From Acidobacteriota bacterium (GTDB taxonomy: Bacteria > Acidobacteriota > Thermoanaerobaculia > UBA5066): a stretch of DNA of 53,970 bases. Below the pieces are notes generated by a model that ran no database searches, was not told the origin of the DNA, and worked only from the letters and a program-made list of their open reading frames with translations. The DNA is taken from the NCBI GenBank assembly GCA_030278895.1, contig JARXKK010000005.1, forward strand, positions 1 to 53,970, in the 5' to 3' direction. Of this stretch, positions 44,957-53,425 are shown in pieces (the stretch's first letter is position 1; each line of letters opens with the position of its first letter). The translations under genes and the position numbers were made by a program.

Positions 44957-46683
44957 GCAGAGGCCTTCAGAGGAACCTCTTCGCCCAGAAACTCGAAGTC
45001 ACCGGAGGACCACGCCTTGTCGAGCGCGGCGATCACCGCCGGGTCGAACGACTTTCCGGCGAACGACATGATCTGCGTGATGACGTAGTTGATGGGCATC
45101 GCCTTCTGGTAGGGGCGCGTCGTCGTCATCGCGTCGAACGTGTCCGCGACGGCCACGACCCGCGCGACCATCGGGATCCCCTCGCCCTTCAGTCCGTCCG
45201 GATAGCCGCCCCCGGACCACTTTTCGTGGTGGTGCTTGATGCCCGGGATCACGTCCTTGAGCTGCGGAATCTGCCCCATGATGAGCGCGCCCTTGGCCGG
45301 GTGCGTCTTCATGATCTCGAACTCCTCGCTCGTGAGGGCGGTGGGCTTCCGGAGGATGCGGTCGTCGATGCCGATCTTCCCGACGTCGTGAAGCAGGGCC
45401 GACAGGCGCACGACGCGCACCTCTTCCGGCGAGAGGTCCATGTGGCGCGCCAGAACGACGGCGTAGCGCGCGACGCGCTCGGAATGCCCGCGGGTGTACG
45501 GGTCCTTCGCGTCGATGGCGGCCGCAAGCGTCTTCACCGAATTGATGAACAGCTCCTGGTTCTCCTTCGCCGCGAGCTTCAGCTTGTCGACCGACTTCTC
45601 GATCGAGTCGGACATCGAGTTGAACGTCTCGGACAGCTCGGCGAGCTCCCGGACGCCCCGCACCCCGACGCGCTGCTTGAAGCTGCCCTCCGCGATCGAC
45701 CGCACCTTGTCGACGAGCTCGACGAGCGGATGCGCGAGGAGGCGAGCCGCCACGAGGGCCACGATCGCCGCGAAAAAGAGTGAAAACACGGCGATCTTGG
45801 AGGACTCTCTCTTCATCTGGGACACCGACGCATAGGCGGCCGCTTCGTCCTTTTCGACGATGACGCCCCAGTCGGGCGTCGGGATCGTCGCGAGAGTGCC
45901 GAGGACCCGGTGCGCCGTCTTCCCTTCGCCACGCATGTACGACTTCGTGATCCTCACGGGATGCGCGATGAACTCGCTCACGAGGTCGAGCTGGTGCACG
46001 TCCTTCGACTTGAACGCCGAGGCGTCGCTCGTCAGGATGAGCGAGCCCGAGCGGTCCACGACGTACGCGAGGACGCCGCCCCGCCCTTCTTCGTCGAGCT
46101 TCGCCTTGATGGGCCTGAGGGAGAGCAGCGCCTCGACGACGCCTATCGGCTCCTGGCCCTCCGAGGGCCTCACGGGCACGGCGAGGACCAGCGCGCCGTC
46201 CGGATAGGATTTCGGGAAGATCGGGTCGGCCACGTAGGACTCGCCGCGCATCGCGGCGTTGTAGGCCTGCCGGAGCGGGCGCTCGACGTCCGGATCGAGG
46301 GCGCCTCCGTCGGCCGCCGAGGCGACGCCGTCCCGATCGAGCGCCCTGAGAACCGGGAAGCTCGATTCGGCGTCGGCGTACTCCCGGAGAAGCTGCTTCT
46401 TGGACAGGTAGAAGAAGGGATCCGTGGACATCGAGCTCGCGAGCCGGATCCCGTCGGCGATCTTCTTGAGCTGCGACTGCGCGTTCGTGATGTACGTGTC
46501 GAAGCTCTCGGCGAGCGTCACGGAGCTGTTCTTCAGGTACTTCTTCTCGGCCGTCTCCAGGGCATCGCGGTTGATGCCGATGAGGCTGAAGTGCAGGAGG
46601 GCGAGCGGGACGATGGAGACGAGGATCAGCGCGACGAGCAGAGCCGTCACGATCCTCAGGCGCGGAACCCGGGCGACACCCAT
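44953..46683 (-). CDS. Membrane HD-GYP domain protein (Cache-like sensor, HAMP, HD-GYP)
   Basis: 576 aa. One membrane segment (about 8-32), a periplasmic dCache-like sensor (about 35-285), a second segment (about 292-315), HAMP (about 315-370) and a full HD-GYP domain (about 380-560) with LLHDVGKIG, HPAKGALIMGQI, HHHEKWSGGGYPDGLKGEGIP and DTFDAMTT. The metal ligands and GYP motif are intact, so it should be an active c-di-GMP (or cGAMP) phosphodiesterase controlled by an external signal. ATG 46683 lies inside the end of aroB (28-bp overlap), with TACAAT (46697-46692) 8 bases upstream, suggesting a separate leaderless transcript. Confidence 0.92.
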   Translation of the reverse strand: MGVARVPRLRIVTALLVALILVSIVPLALLHFSLIGINRDALETAEKKYLKNSSVTLAESFDTYITNAQSQLKKIADGIRLASSMSTDPFFYLSKKQLLREYADAESSFPVLRALDRDGVASAADGGALDPDVERPLRQAYNAAMRGESYVADPIFPKSYPDGALVLAVPVRPSEGQEPIGVVEALLSLRPIKAKLDEEGRGGVLAYVVDRSGSLILTSDASAFKSKDVHQLDLVSEFIAHPVRITKSYMRGEGKTAHRVLGTLATIPTPDWGVIVEKDEAAAYASVSQMKRESSKIAVFSLFFAAIVALVAARLLAHPLVELVDKVRSIAEGSFKQRVGVRGVRELAELSETFNSMSDSIEKSVDKLKLAAKENQELFINSVKTLAAAIDAKDPYTRGHSERVARYAVVLARHMDLSPEEVRVVRLSALLHDVGKIGIDDRILRKPTALTSEEFEIMKTHPAKGALIMGQIPQLKDVIPGIKHHHEKWSGGGYPDGLKGEGIPMVARVVAVADTFDAMTTTRPYQKAMPINYVITQIMSFAGKSFDPAVIAALDKAWSSGDFEFLGEEVPLKASA

Positions 46684-47777
46684 CCGACCCTATTGTAACG
46701 CCCCAGCGCCTCATCGAAAGCCCTGGCGAGCTCGGCCGTCTCCACCCTCACGAGCATCGGCCGGCCGGGCCCGGCGAGGAGCACGGCGTTCAGGCCCGCG
46801 CGATCCGCCTTCTTGTCGGCCATGAGCAGGCCCGGCATTCCGCGAACTGCCGCCGGGGAAGGGACGGGCGGCGACACGAGCCGCATGACGCGCTGCATCA
46901 GAGCGTCCGCGGTTCGAGGCGCGAGTCCCGCACGCGCGACCGAAAGTCGAAGGGCGGCCAGGAGCCCCCACGCGACGGCCTCGCCGTGCTGCAAACGATG
47001 GCCCGACGCCGTCTCGAGGGCGTGCCCCACCGTGTGGCCGAGGTTCAGGGCGGCTCTCTCCCCCGTGCGTTCGAATGGATCCCGCCCGACGGCCCGCGCC
47101 TTCACGGCGAGTGAGCGGCGGACGGCCTCCGCCACCGCGGTGGGCTCGCGCGCGGCCAGCGGAACCTCGAGGCGCGCCATCGCGCGGTGGAAGGCCGCGT
47201 CGAGGAACGAAGTCTTCACGACCTCCGCGAGGCCGGAGCGAAATGCGCGAAGGGGAAGCGTCTCGAGCATCGCCGTGTCGACGACGACGAGACGGGGCGC
47301 ATGAAAAGCCCCTACGAGGTTCTTGCCGGAGGGAAGATCCACGGCCGTCTTGCCGCCGAGCGCGCTGTCGCATGCCGCGAGAAGCGTCGTCGGCGCCTGA
47401 ACGACGGGAACACCGCGGAGCGCGAGGGCGGCGGCGAGTCCCGCGACGTCCCCCACGGTGCCGCCTCCGAACGCGACGACTCCCCCGTCGCGCCGGAGGC
47501 CGCGCCGCATCAGCTCCTGAAGCAGCTCGCCAAGAACGTCCCAGGTCTTGGCGGCCTCGCCGTCGGGGACGAAGAGGGGGTTTTTGCTTAAGACCCTCCC
47601 GGCGCCTCCAGCCAGAAGCAACTGGCCATGGAGTTTGAAGATTTTCTTAGAGGTGATGAGAAACCAGCGGCCCTGCGCGATGGCAGCGAGGCGCTTGTCC
47701 AGCCCGGCGTACGCCCCTTCGCCGACGAAGACGTCGGTTCGAGCGCCGGCCGCGACGAAGGAAAAGTCCCTCTTCAC
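46656..47777 (-). CDS. aroB: 3-dehydroquinate synthase
   Basis: 373 aa, second enzyme of the shikimate pathway (DAHP to 3-dehydroquinate, NAD+ and Zn2+ dependent). VVAFGGGTVGDVAGLAAA (NAD loop), APTTLLAACDSALGGKTAVD, KNLVGAFHAP and the metal ligands in GLAEVVKTSFL, NLGHTVGHALE and QHGEAVAWG are all present. The start is GTG 47777, directly downstream of the purine-rich AGAAGG of a dispersed element, which may double as its ribosome-binding site. A second copy of the element inside the gene encodes ITSKKIFK. Confidence 0.95.
   Translation of the reverse strand: MKRDFSFVAAGARTDVFVGEGAYAGLDKRLAAIAQGRWFLITSKKIFKLHGQLLLAGGAGRVLSKNPLFVPDGEAAKTWDVLGELLQELMRRGLRRDGGVVAFGGGTVGDVAGLAAALALRGVPVVQAPTTLLAACDSALGGKTAVDLPSGKNLVGAFHAPRLVVVDTAMLETLPLRAFRSGLAEVVKTSFLDAAFHRAMARLEVPLAAREPTAVAEAVRRSLAVKARAVGRDPFERTGERAALNLGHTVGHALETASGHRLQHGEAVAWGLLAALRLSVARAGLAPRTADALMQRVMRLVSPPVPSPAAVRGMPGLLMADKKADRAGLNAVLLAGPGRPMLVRVETAELARAFDEALGRYNRVGWVSPGFRA
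46683..46697 (-). promoter_or_regulatory. Candidate leaderless promoter -10 of the HD-GYP gene, inside aroB
   Basis: TACAAT on the minus strand (46697-46692), within the last codons of aroB, is 8 bases before ATG 46683; no Shine-Dalgarno is present. Confidence 0.4.
47633..47660 (+). repeat. Dispersed purine-rich element, copy in aroB
   Basis: It reads TTTGAAGATTTTCTTAGAGG then TGATGAG. It matches the consensus except for one missing A in the GAAGG half. It is antisense to aroB. Confidence 0.6.
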
Positions 47778-47802
47778 CTTCTAAGAAATCTTCTCTTTTC
47801 TC
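47771..47802 (-). repeat. Dispersed purine-rich element in the aspS-aroB gap
   Basis: On the minus strand it reads AGAGAAGATTTCTTAGAAGG followed by GTGAAGAGG. It has the exact TTCTTAGAA core and one T fewer in the left half. It ends at the aroB GTG start, where its AGAAGG may act as the ribosome-binding site. Confidence 0.65.
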
Positions 47803-47819
47803 AACAAAACGTATTCTCT

Positions 47820-49583
47820 TCAGCCCTCGGTCTTCGGCGGCTTCGCGAGCGCGATGTGGAGCTCGGCGAGCTGCTCGGGCGCGACGGGATTCGGGCAATC
47901 CGTCATGAGATCCGTGCCGGAGGCCGTCTTTGGAAACGCGATGACGTCGCGGATGGACGTCGAGCCGGTCAGGATCATCAGCATGCGGTCGAGGCCGAGC
48001 GCGATTCCTCCGTGCGGCGGCGCGCCGAAGCGGAACGCCTCGAGCAAAAAGCCGAACTTCGCGCGCGCCTCCTCCGGCCCGATGCCGAGCCTGGCAAAGA
48101 TGCGCGACTGCACGTCGGAGCGGTGGATCCGGATCGACCCGCCCCCCAGCTCCATGCCGTTCAACACGACGTCGTACGCGCGCGCCTTCACGCGGCCGGG
48201 ATCGCTCTCGAGGAACGGAAGGTCCTCTTCGCGCGGCGACGTGAACGGGTGGTGCGTCGCGTACCAGCGCGCGTCCTCCGGGTGCCATTCGAGGAGCGGG
48301 AAGTCCGTGACCCAGAGGAAGTCGTAGCGCCCTTCGGGAATCAGCTTCTCCTCGCGGGCGATCTGGAGACGGAGCGAGCCGAGGAAATCGAAAACTGACT
48401 TCGATTTTCCAGCGGCAAGAAAGACGAGGTCGCTCTCGCCCGCACCGAACGAGGCGCGCATGCGTTCGATCGCAGCGTCGTCGAAGAATTTCTTAGAGTT
48501 GGAATTCCAGCTGCCGGGACCGGCCGTCTTCACCCAGAAAAACCACTCGACTCCCGCCGCCCGCGCCCCCTTCTCGATGTCGTCGAGGCGCTTGCGGGAA
48601 AACGAGGCACCTCCGGGCACGCACAGGCCCTTGACTCTTTCAACCTTCGAAGAAATCTTCTCTTCGAACCCCGGGAAATTGCCGAGCTCGAGCCCGAACC
48701 TCGTATCCGGCCGGTCGATCCCGAAGCGTTCCATGGCCTCGTCGTACGTCATCCGCCGGAACGGGGCCTCGCACGCGATACCCCACTTCGGGAAGACGCG
48801 GGTGAAAACCTTCTCGATGAGGGCGTACACCGTCTCCTCCGTCGGGAACGAGATCTCGACGTCGACCTGCGTGAACTCCAGCTGCCGGTCGGCGCGCAGG
48901 TCCTCGTCGCGGAAGCAGCGCGCGATCTGGTAGTAGCGCTCCAGCCCCGCGACCATGAGGAGCTGCTTGAACAGCTGCGGGGACTGCGGGAGCGCGTAGA
49001 ACTCACCCTCGTGGATTCGCGACGGAACGAGGAAGTCGCGCGCGCCCTCCGGGGTCGACTTCGTGAGGATCGGCGTCTCGACGTCGAGGAAGCCCTCCTC
49101 GTGCAGGACCTCGCGGATCGCCATCGTGACCGCGCTGCGCGCGACGAACCGCTGTGTCATCTCCGGGCGGCGCAGGTCGAGGTAGCGGTACTTGAGCCGG
49201 AGGTCCTCGGCGGCCTTGATCCCGTCCTCGATCGGGAACGGCGGCGTGTCCGCGCGGTTCAGGATCACGAGGGCCGTCGCGCGCACCTCGATCGCACCGG
49301 TGGGAAGGTCCTTGTTCACGGCGTCGGCATCGCGGGCGACGACGCTTCCCGTGACGTCCACGACGAACTCGCTTCGAAGCTCCTTGGCCAGGGCGAGGAG
49401 GGCGGCGTCGGGGATGAACCGGGCGTCGAAGACGGCCTGGGCGAGGCCCGAGCGGTCGCGGAGATCGATGAAGACGAGCTCGCCGTGGTCGCGGCGGCGG
49501 TTGACCCAGCCCATGAGGCGCACGGTCTTTCCGACGTGCTCGGGCCTGAGGGTTCCGGCGGGTGTTCGTGAGGGAGCGGACAT
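47820..49583 (-). CDS. aspS: Aspartate--tRNA ligase (probably non-discriminating, Asp/Asn)
   Basis: 587 aa class II synthetase of bacterial type. OB-fold anticodon domain with [20 protein letters not shown], motif 2 [18 protein letters not shown], the bacterial GAD insertion (about 290-420) and motif 3 [13 protein letters not shown]. His in RRRDHG is at the position where, as I recall, His marks non-discriminating enzymes and Leu discriminating ones. If so it also makes Asp-tRNA(Asn) for GatCAB. ATG 49583 is 11 bp after hisS. Two copies of the dispersed element fall in the GAD region ([11 protein letters not shown] and NSKKFFDD). Confidence 0.95.
   Translation of the reverse strand: MSAPSRTPAGTLRPEHVGKTVRLMGWVNRRRDHGELVFIDLRDRSGLAQAVFDARFIPDAALLALAKELRSEFVVDVTGSVVARDADAVNKDLPTGAIEVRATALVILNRADTPPFPIEDGIKAAEDLRLKYRYLDLRRPEMTQRFVARSAVTMAIREVLHEEGFLDVETPILTKSTPEGARDFLVPSRIHEGEFYALPQSPQLFKQLLMVAGLERYYQIARCFRDEDLRADRQLEFTQVDVEISFPTEETVYALIEKVFTRVFPKWGIACEAPFRRMTYDEAMERFGIDRPDTRFGLELGNFPGFEEKISSKVERVKGLCVPGGASFSRKRLDDIEKGARAAGVEWFFWVKTAGPGSWNSNSKKFFDDAAIERMRASFGAGESDLVFLAAGKSKSVFDFLGSLRLQIAREEKLIPEGRYDFLWVTDFPLLEWHPEDARWYATHHPFTSPREEDLPFLESDPGRVKARAYDVVLNGMELGGGSIRIHRSDVQSRIFARLGIGPEEARAKFGFLLEAFRFGAPPHGGIALGLDRMLMILTGSTSIRDVIAFPKTASGTDLMTDCPNPVAPEQLAELHIALAKPPKTEG
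48481..48503 (+). repeat. Dispersed purine-rich element, copy A in aspS
   Basis: It reads CGAAGAATTTCTTAGAGTTGG: core TTCTTAGAG, one base from the exact core. It lies antisense in the aspS GAD region. Confidence 0.45.
48641..48672 (-). repeat. Dispersed purine-rich element, copy B in aspS
   Basis: On the minus strand it reads GAGAAGATTTCTTCGAAGG then TTGAAAGAG. The core is TTCTTCGAA. It encodes [11 protein letters not shown]. Confidence 0.5.
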
Positions 49584-49594
49584 GGCCGCGGATC

Positions 49595-50866
49595 TTACAG
49601 ACGTGCCTGGAGCACGGCGGCGAGGCCCTCGCGCGGCAGCTCTTCCTGAGACCGCGTCGCGAGCGTCTTGACGACGACGGTTCCGCGAAGACCTTCCTCC
49701 TGACCGACGAGGACGGCAATGACTGCTCCGGATTTCTCGGCTGACTTGAGGGCCTGGCCGACACCCCGGTGCCCGGAATGGAAATCGACTGGGAGACCCG
49801 CCCCGCGAAGGAGCCTTGCGATTCCCCATGCGTCGGGCATATCTGCGCTGCCGACCGGAACGACCGCGATCGCGCGCATGCCTTCGAGGGCCTTCTTCCG
49901 GAAAGGCTCGGGCAGAACGTCGACGAGGCGATCCTCGCCGATGGCGAATCCGATCCCGGGAGTTTTCGGCCCTCCCAGATCGGAGATGAGCTTGTCGTAA
50001 CGGCCGCCGCCGAGAAGAGCGTTTTGGGCGCCGAGGCCCTCGGCGGTCACCTCGAAAACCGTACGGGTGTAGTAGTCGAGACCCCGGACCAGAAGAGGAT
50101 CTTCTTTAAAAGTGACCTTGCTGGCGACCAGAAGCGCTTTGAGTTCGCGGTGGTGCGCATCCGAGGCGGGATCCAGCGTTGGCAGAAGATCGACCATCTT
50201 CGGAAAGGTCTCCGAAGCGACGAGCTGCTTGACGGCAGGATCCTTCGAGTCGAGGACCCGCAGCGGGTTGTCGGCGAGGCGCCGCCGGTCGTCCTCGCCG
50301 AGCGTCTTCTCATTCGAAGAGAAAAACGTCCTCACGGCCTCGACGTACGCCGGCCGCGTGGCTTCAGTCCCGACCGAATTGATCGAAACCGAAAGGCCCG
50401 TGAAGCCAAGACGTCCGAGGAAATCGAACAGCATGACGATGACCTCGGCGTCCATCACCGCCGTCGGGTCGCCAAGCACTTCCGCGCCGATCTGCCGGAA
50501 TTCCCTGTATCGGCCCTTCTGCGGCCTCTCGTACCGGAACTGCGGACCCATGTAGTAGAGCTTCCAGGGCCGCCCCGCCTGCGCGAGAGAGTGCTCGACG
50601 TAGGCGCGTGCCACTCCCGCCGTGTTCTCGGGCCGGAGCGTGACGGAACGGTCGCCCCGGTCCGTGAACGTGTACATCTCCTTGTGGACGATGTCGGACG
50701 ACTCCCCCACGCTCCGCACGAAGAGCTCCGTGGACTCGAGGACCGGAGTGCGGATCTCATCGAATCCGTAGAGCGCGAAGACGTCGCGGGCCGCCGCCTC
50801 CACACGATTCCAGACGCGCGTATCGGGGGGCAGGAGATCCCGCGTGCCCTTGACGCTGGTGATCAC
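49595..50866 (-). CDS. hisS: Histidine--tRNA ligase
   Basis: 423 aa class II synthetase. [19 protein letters not shown] at the N-terminus, motif 1 [15 protein letters not shown], motif 2 [18 protein letters not shown], the histidine-A motif [15 protein letters not shown] and GGGRYDKLI, motif 3 [12 protein letters not shown] and a C-terminal anticodon-binding domain. The GTG start at 50866 overlaps the stop of the upstream gene (GTGA). It forms a unit with aspS, a pairing common in bacteria. Confidence 0.96.
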   Translation of the reverse strand: MITSVKGTRDLLPPDTRVWNRVEAAARDVFALYGFDEIRTPVLESTELFVRSVGESSDIVHKEMYTFTDRGDRSVTLRPENTAGVARAYVEHSLAQAGRPWKLYYMGPQFRYERPQKGRYREFRQIGAEVLGDPTAVMDAEVIVMLFDFLGRLGFTGLSVSINSVGTEATRPAYVEAVRTFFSSNEKTLGEDDRRRLADNPLRVLDSKDPAVKQLVASETFPKMVDLLPTLDPASDAHHRELKALLVASKVTFKEDPLLVRGLDYYTRTVFEVTAEGLGAQNALLGGGRYDKLISDLGGPKTPGIGFAIGEDRLVDVLPEPFRKKALEGMRAIAVVPVGSADMPDAWGIARLLRGAGLPVDFHSGHRGVGQALKSAEKSGAVIAVLVGQEEGLRGTVVVKTLATRSQEELPREGLAAVLQARL

Positions 50867-51384
50867 GACGGATCGGCGCGGAGGTACTCCGCCTTGTACT
50901 CGAGGTAGTTCTTCCAGTAGGTCTTCAGCCCCTCGACTTCGTCCGGCGAGAGGTCGCGTTTCCGCTTCGCGGGGTTGCCCGCCCAGAGCGTGGCGGGTGG
51001 AATCAGCGTGCCCGGCAGGACGACCGCTCCCGCCGCGACGAGAGCGCTCGCGCCGACGTCGGCGTCGTCCAGCACCGTGGCATTCATGCCGATGAGCGCG
51101 CCCCGGCGGATCGTGCAGGCGTGCACGACCGCGTTGTGCCCGAGCGTGACTTCCTCCTCGAGGACGAGAGGACCGGTCGTGTTCGTCACGTGGAGGGTGC
51201 AGTTGTCCTGCACGTTCGAGCGCGCGCCGATCCGGATGTGGCAGCAGTCCCCGCGCACGACGGAAGAGAACCAGATCGAGACGTCGTCGCCGAGGACGAC
51301 GTCGCCGATGACCGCTGCGGTCTCGGCTATGAAGACGCGCGCGCCGAGCTTCGGAGAAATGCCGCGGTAGGGCCGTAACGTCAT
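50863..51384 (-). CDS. Gamma-class carbonic anhydrase-like hexapeptide-repeat protein
   Basis: 173 aa left-handed beta-helix. YRGISPKLGARVFIAETAAVIGDV opens the hexapeptide coils. NVQDNCTLHV, LGHNAVVHACTI and GMNATVLDDADVG supply the three zinc-binding His positions seen in the YrdA/PaaY/Cam family. Activity is not certain; many relatives lack measurable carbonic anhydrase activity. ATG 51384 chosen because upstream in-frame codons lie in AT-richer non-coding DNA. TATCGT (51399-51394) is 9 bases upstream and could be a leaderless -10. Confidence 0.88.
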   Translation of the reverse strand: MTLRPYRGISPKLGARVFIAETAAVIGDVVLGDDVSIWFSSVVRGDCCHIRIGARSNVQDNCTLHVTNTTGPLVLEEEVTLGHNAVVHACTIRRGALIGMNATVLDDADVGASALVAAGAVVLPGTLIPPATLWAGNPAKRKRDLSPDEVEGLKTYWKNYLEYKAEYLRADPS

Positions 51385-51631
51385 CGGAATCGCACGATAC
51401 CAAAGCCGAAAACGGCGGGATTCGGACCGCTGCACAGGCAACTGTGCGAAGCGGAAAAACCCATGTAAAAACGGCGCTTCAGGCCTGTTTTTGGTATGCA
51501 ACGCACAGGCTTTTCCACAGATCCGTTGAAATCTACTAAATAGCCTGAAACCATACGTTTACGCACCTGAAAAGCACAATCTACGGGGAATTCCTAGCGA
51601 AACAATCTCATCGTCGAAAAGGCGGCCGACC
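51385..51631. other. AT-richer intergenic region with repeated words and a strong palindrome
   Basis: 247 bp without a supportable gene, clearly more AT-rich than its surroundings. GCACAG (51432-51437) and CTGTGC (51442-51447) form a hairpin extended by CCGC/GCGG (51427-51454). GCACAGGC occurs at 51432 and again at 51503. AAAACGGCG occurs near 51410 and 51468. CAGGCCTG is a palindrome at 51479-51486. TTTTCCACA (51511-51519) is DnaA-box-like. It could be a small RNA gene, a binding-site array or just the recN 3' end plus promoter of the carbonic anhydrase operon. Confidence 0.4.
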
Positions 51632-51640
51632 TCACGCCTT
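51616..51640 (-). terminator. Possible intrinsic terminator of recN
   Basis: On the minus strand AAGGCG (51640-51635), in the last recN codons, can pair with CGCCTT (51624-51619) across a 10-base loop, running into TTTT. The stem is short, so this is weak. Confidence 0.35.
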
Positions 51641-53422
51641 GCGCCGGACCGCGGGACGTCCTGGGCCGAAGTTCGCGAAAACGCCGAGGAGCTGCCGAGC
51701 CTGCGCCCGCGCCGCTTCCCCGACCGAAGCACCGGCGAGGAGCGCGGCGACGGCCTCGACGCGTCCCCCGCCGTCGAGCGCCTCCACGCGCGTCCGGGTA
51801 CGGCCCTTCGCCGCTTCTTTCGAAACGGAGAAGTGCCGCTCCCCGGCCGCCGCCACCTGCGCGAGATGCGTGACGACGAGGATTTGCTCCTTCGCCGCGA
51901 GGCCCCGCAGCTTCCGGCCGACGGCCTCGGCCGTAGCGCCTGAGACTCCCGCGTCGACCTCGTCGAACACGAACGTCCGGACCGGTCCGCCTCGGCGCGG
52001 GGGGCCACCCTCCTCGCTTGCCGCCTCTTCCGCGGCGAGGGCCGCCGCGAGCGCGAGCTGGACGCGCGACAACTCGCCGCCCGAGGCGATCTTCTGGAGC
52101 GGACGAGCCGGCTCTCCGGGATTCGGAGCGAAGACGAACCCCACCTGATCGATTCCGTGCGCGCCGAACGAGACGCCCCGGCCTCCCGCCGCGAAGCGGC
52201 TCTCGTCCTCCTCGTGGCGCGAGACGGCCGCCGAGAACGACGACTTCAGGAACGCGAGGTCGCGGAGATGCGTCTCCACGGCGCGGCCGAGCCGGGGCGC
52301 GGCAGCCTCGCGGGCGGCGGACAGGTCCAGCGCGGCCTTCCGGTAGGCCGCGAAGGCTCTCTCCGCGGCGTCCTCCGCCTTTCGGATGGTGCCCTCGAGG
52401 TCGGCGAGCTCGTCCCTCTCGCGGCCGAGGGCCTGGCGTTTCTCCAGCACTTCCGCGAGCGTCGGGCCATATCTCCTTTTCAATTTGGCGAGGGCGTCGA
52501 GGCGTTCCGCGACGAACGCGGCCCTCGCGGGATCGGCTTCGAGGCCCTCGAGGTCGCGGGAGGCTTCGAAAGCGGCCTGGACCATCGTCTCGATTGCGCC
52601 CGCAAGCGCCGCGCTCCGGGAGGCGTACGAAGAATCGATTTCTTCGAGCTGTTGAAGAGCACGCCGCGCGGCCGAAGCCGCCGCGATCGCTCCATTCTCG
52701 TCGGACTCCAGCGCGCCCGTGGCCGCCGAGAGAAGCTGGCCCACCTTCTCGACGTTCGCCAGTTTCTTCCTTTCAGAAGAAATCTCCTCGTCTTCCCCTT
52801 CTTTAGGCTCGACCTTGTCGATCTCCGCCATCTGGAAGTCGATGAGCTCGAGCCGCTTCGCGCGATCCGCCGCGGAGCCTTCCAGGCGTTCGACCTCTCC
52901 CCGGCGCGCGCGCCACTCGCGAAAGAGCGCGGCCGCCGCCGCCGACTTCTCCTCGAGGCCCGCGTAGCGGTCGAGGAGCTGGCGCGGCGCGTCGGGATCG
53001 AGGAGATCCCGCGCCTCCGCCTGCCCGTGGAGGACGAGGAGGCGTGGCGCGATCTCCTGCAGCGTCTTCAGGGCCGCCGGCGATCCGTTCACGAGGAGAC
53101 GGCCCTTGCCCCCGGCAGCCACCTCGCGCCGCACGACGACCTCGAACGCCCCGCGGCCTCCCTCCTCGAGGAGCCCGGCGTCCGTCAGGATCGCCCGCGC
53201 CTCCGGATCGTCGCAGTCGAAGGCGCCTTCCACGACGAGCCGCTCGGCGCCTCCCCGCACGAGCGCGGGGTCGGCGCGCCCGCCCGCGAGAAGCGTCAAG
53301 GCGTCGACGACGAGCGACTTGCCCGCTCCCGTCTCTCCCGTCAGGACGGTCAGGCCTTCGGCGAACGCCACCTCGACGTCCTCGAGGACCGCGAGGTCAC
53401 GGACGCGGAGCGACGTGAGCAC
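51632..53422 (-). CDS. recN: DNA repair protein RecN
   Basis: 596 aa SMC-like ATPase of double-strand-break repair. Walker A GETGAGKS (29-36), long coiled-coil arms (about 155-365), the C-terminal ABC signature ASGGELSRVQLALAAALA, Walker B TFVFDEVDAGVSG and THLAQVAAAGERHFSVSK. The start is GTG 53422, 3 bp after the pepA stop, so probably co-transcribed. EEISSERKKL in the coiled coil is encoded by a copy of the dispersed element (52761-52800). Confidence 0.95.
   Translation of the reverse strand: MLTSLRVRDLAVLEDVEVAFAEGLTVLTGETGAGKSLVVDALTLLAGGRADPALVRGGAERLVVEGAFDCDDPEARAILTDAGLLEEGGRGAFEVVVRREVAAGGKGRLLVNGSPAALKTLQEIAPRLLVLHGQAEARDLLDPDAPRQLLDRYAGLEEKSAAAAALFREWRARRGEVERLEGSAADRAKRLELIDFQMAEIDKVEPKEGEDEEISSERKKLANVEKVGQLLSAATGALESDENGAIAAASAARRALQQLEEIDSSYASRSAALAGAIETMVQAAFEASRDLEGLEADPARAAFVAERLDALAKLKRRYGPTLAEVLEKRQALGRERDELADLEGTIRKAEDAAERAFAAYRKAALDLSAAREAAAPRLGRAVETHLRDLAFLKSSFSAAVSRHEEDESRFAAGGRGVSFGAHGIDQVGFVFAPNPGEPARPLQKIASGGELSRVQLALAAALAAEEAASEEGGPPRRGGPVRTFVFDEVDAGVSGATAEAVGRKLRGLAAKEQILVVTHLAQVAAAGERHFSVSKEAAKGRTRTRVEALDGGGRVEAVAALLAGASVGEAARAQARQLLGVFANFGPGRPAVRRKA
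52761..52800 (-). repeat. Dispersed purine-rich element, copy in recN
   Basis: On the minus strand it reads GAGGAGATTTCTTCTGAAAGG then AAGAAAC, with further purines on both sides. The core has one extra base, as in the asparaginase copy. Confidence 0.45.
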
Positions 53423-53425
53423 GAA

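Noticed and set aside
51511..51519. Chromosomal origin, suggested by the DnaA-box-like TTTTCCACA in an AT-rich gap
   Set aside because: Only one clear box and no dnaA, dnaN, rpmH or gidA nearby.
51381..51566. 61-codon minus-strand frame in the AT-rich gap before the carbonic anhydrase gene
   Set aside because: No ribosome-binding site, no recognisable sequence, and it crosses the strongest palindrome; more likely non-coding.
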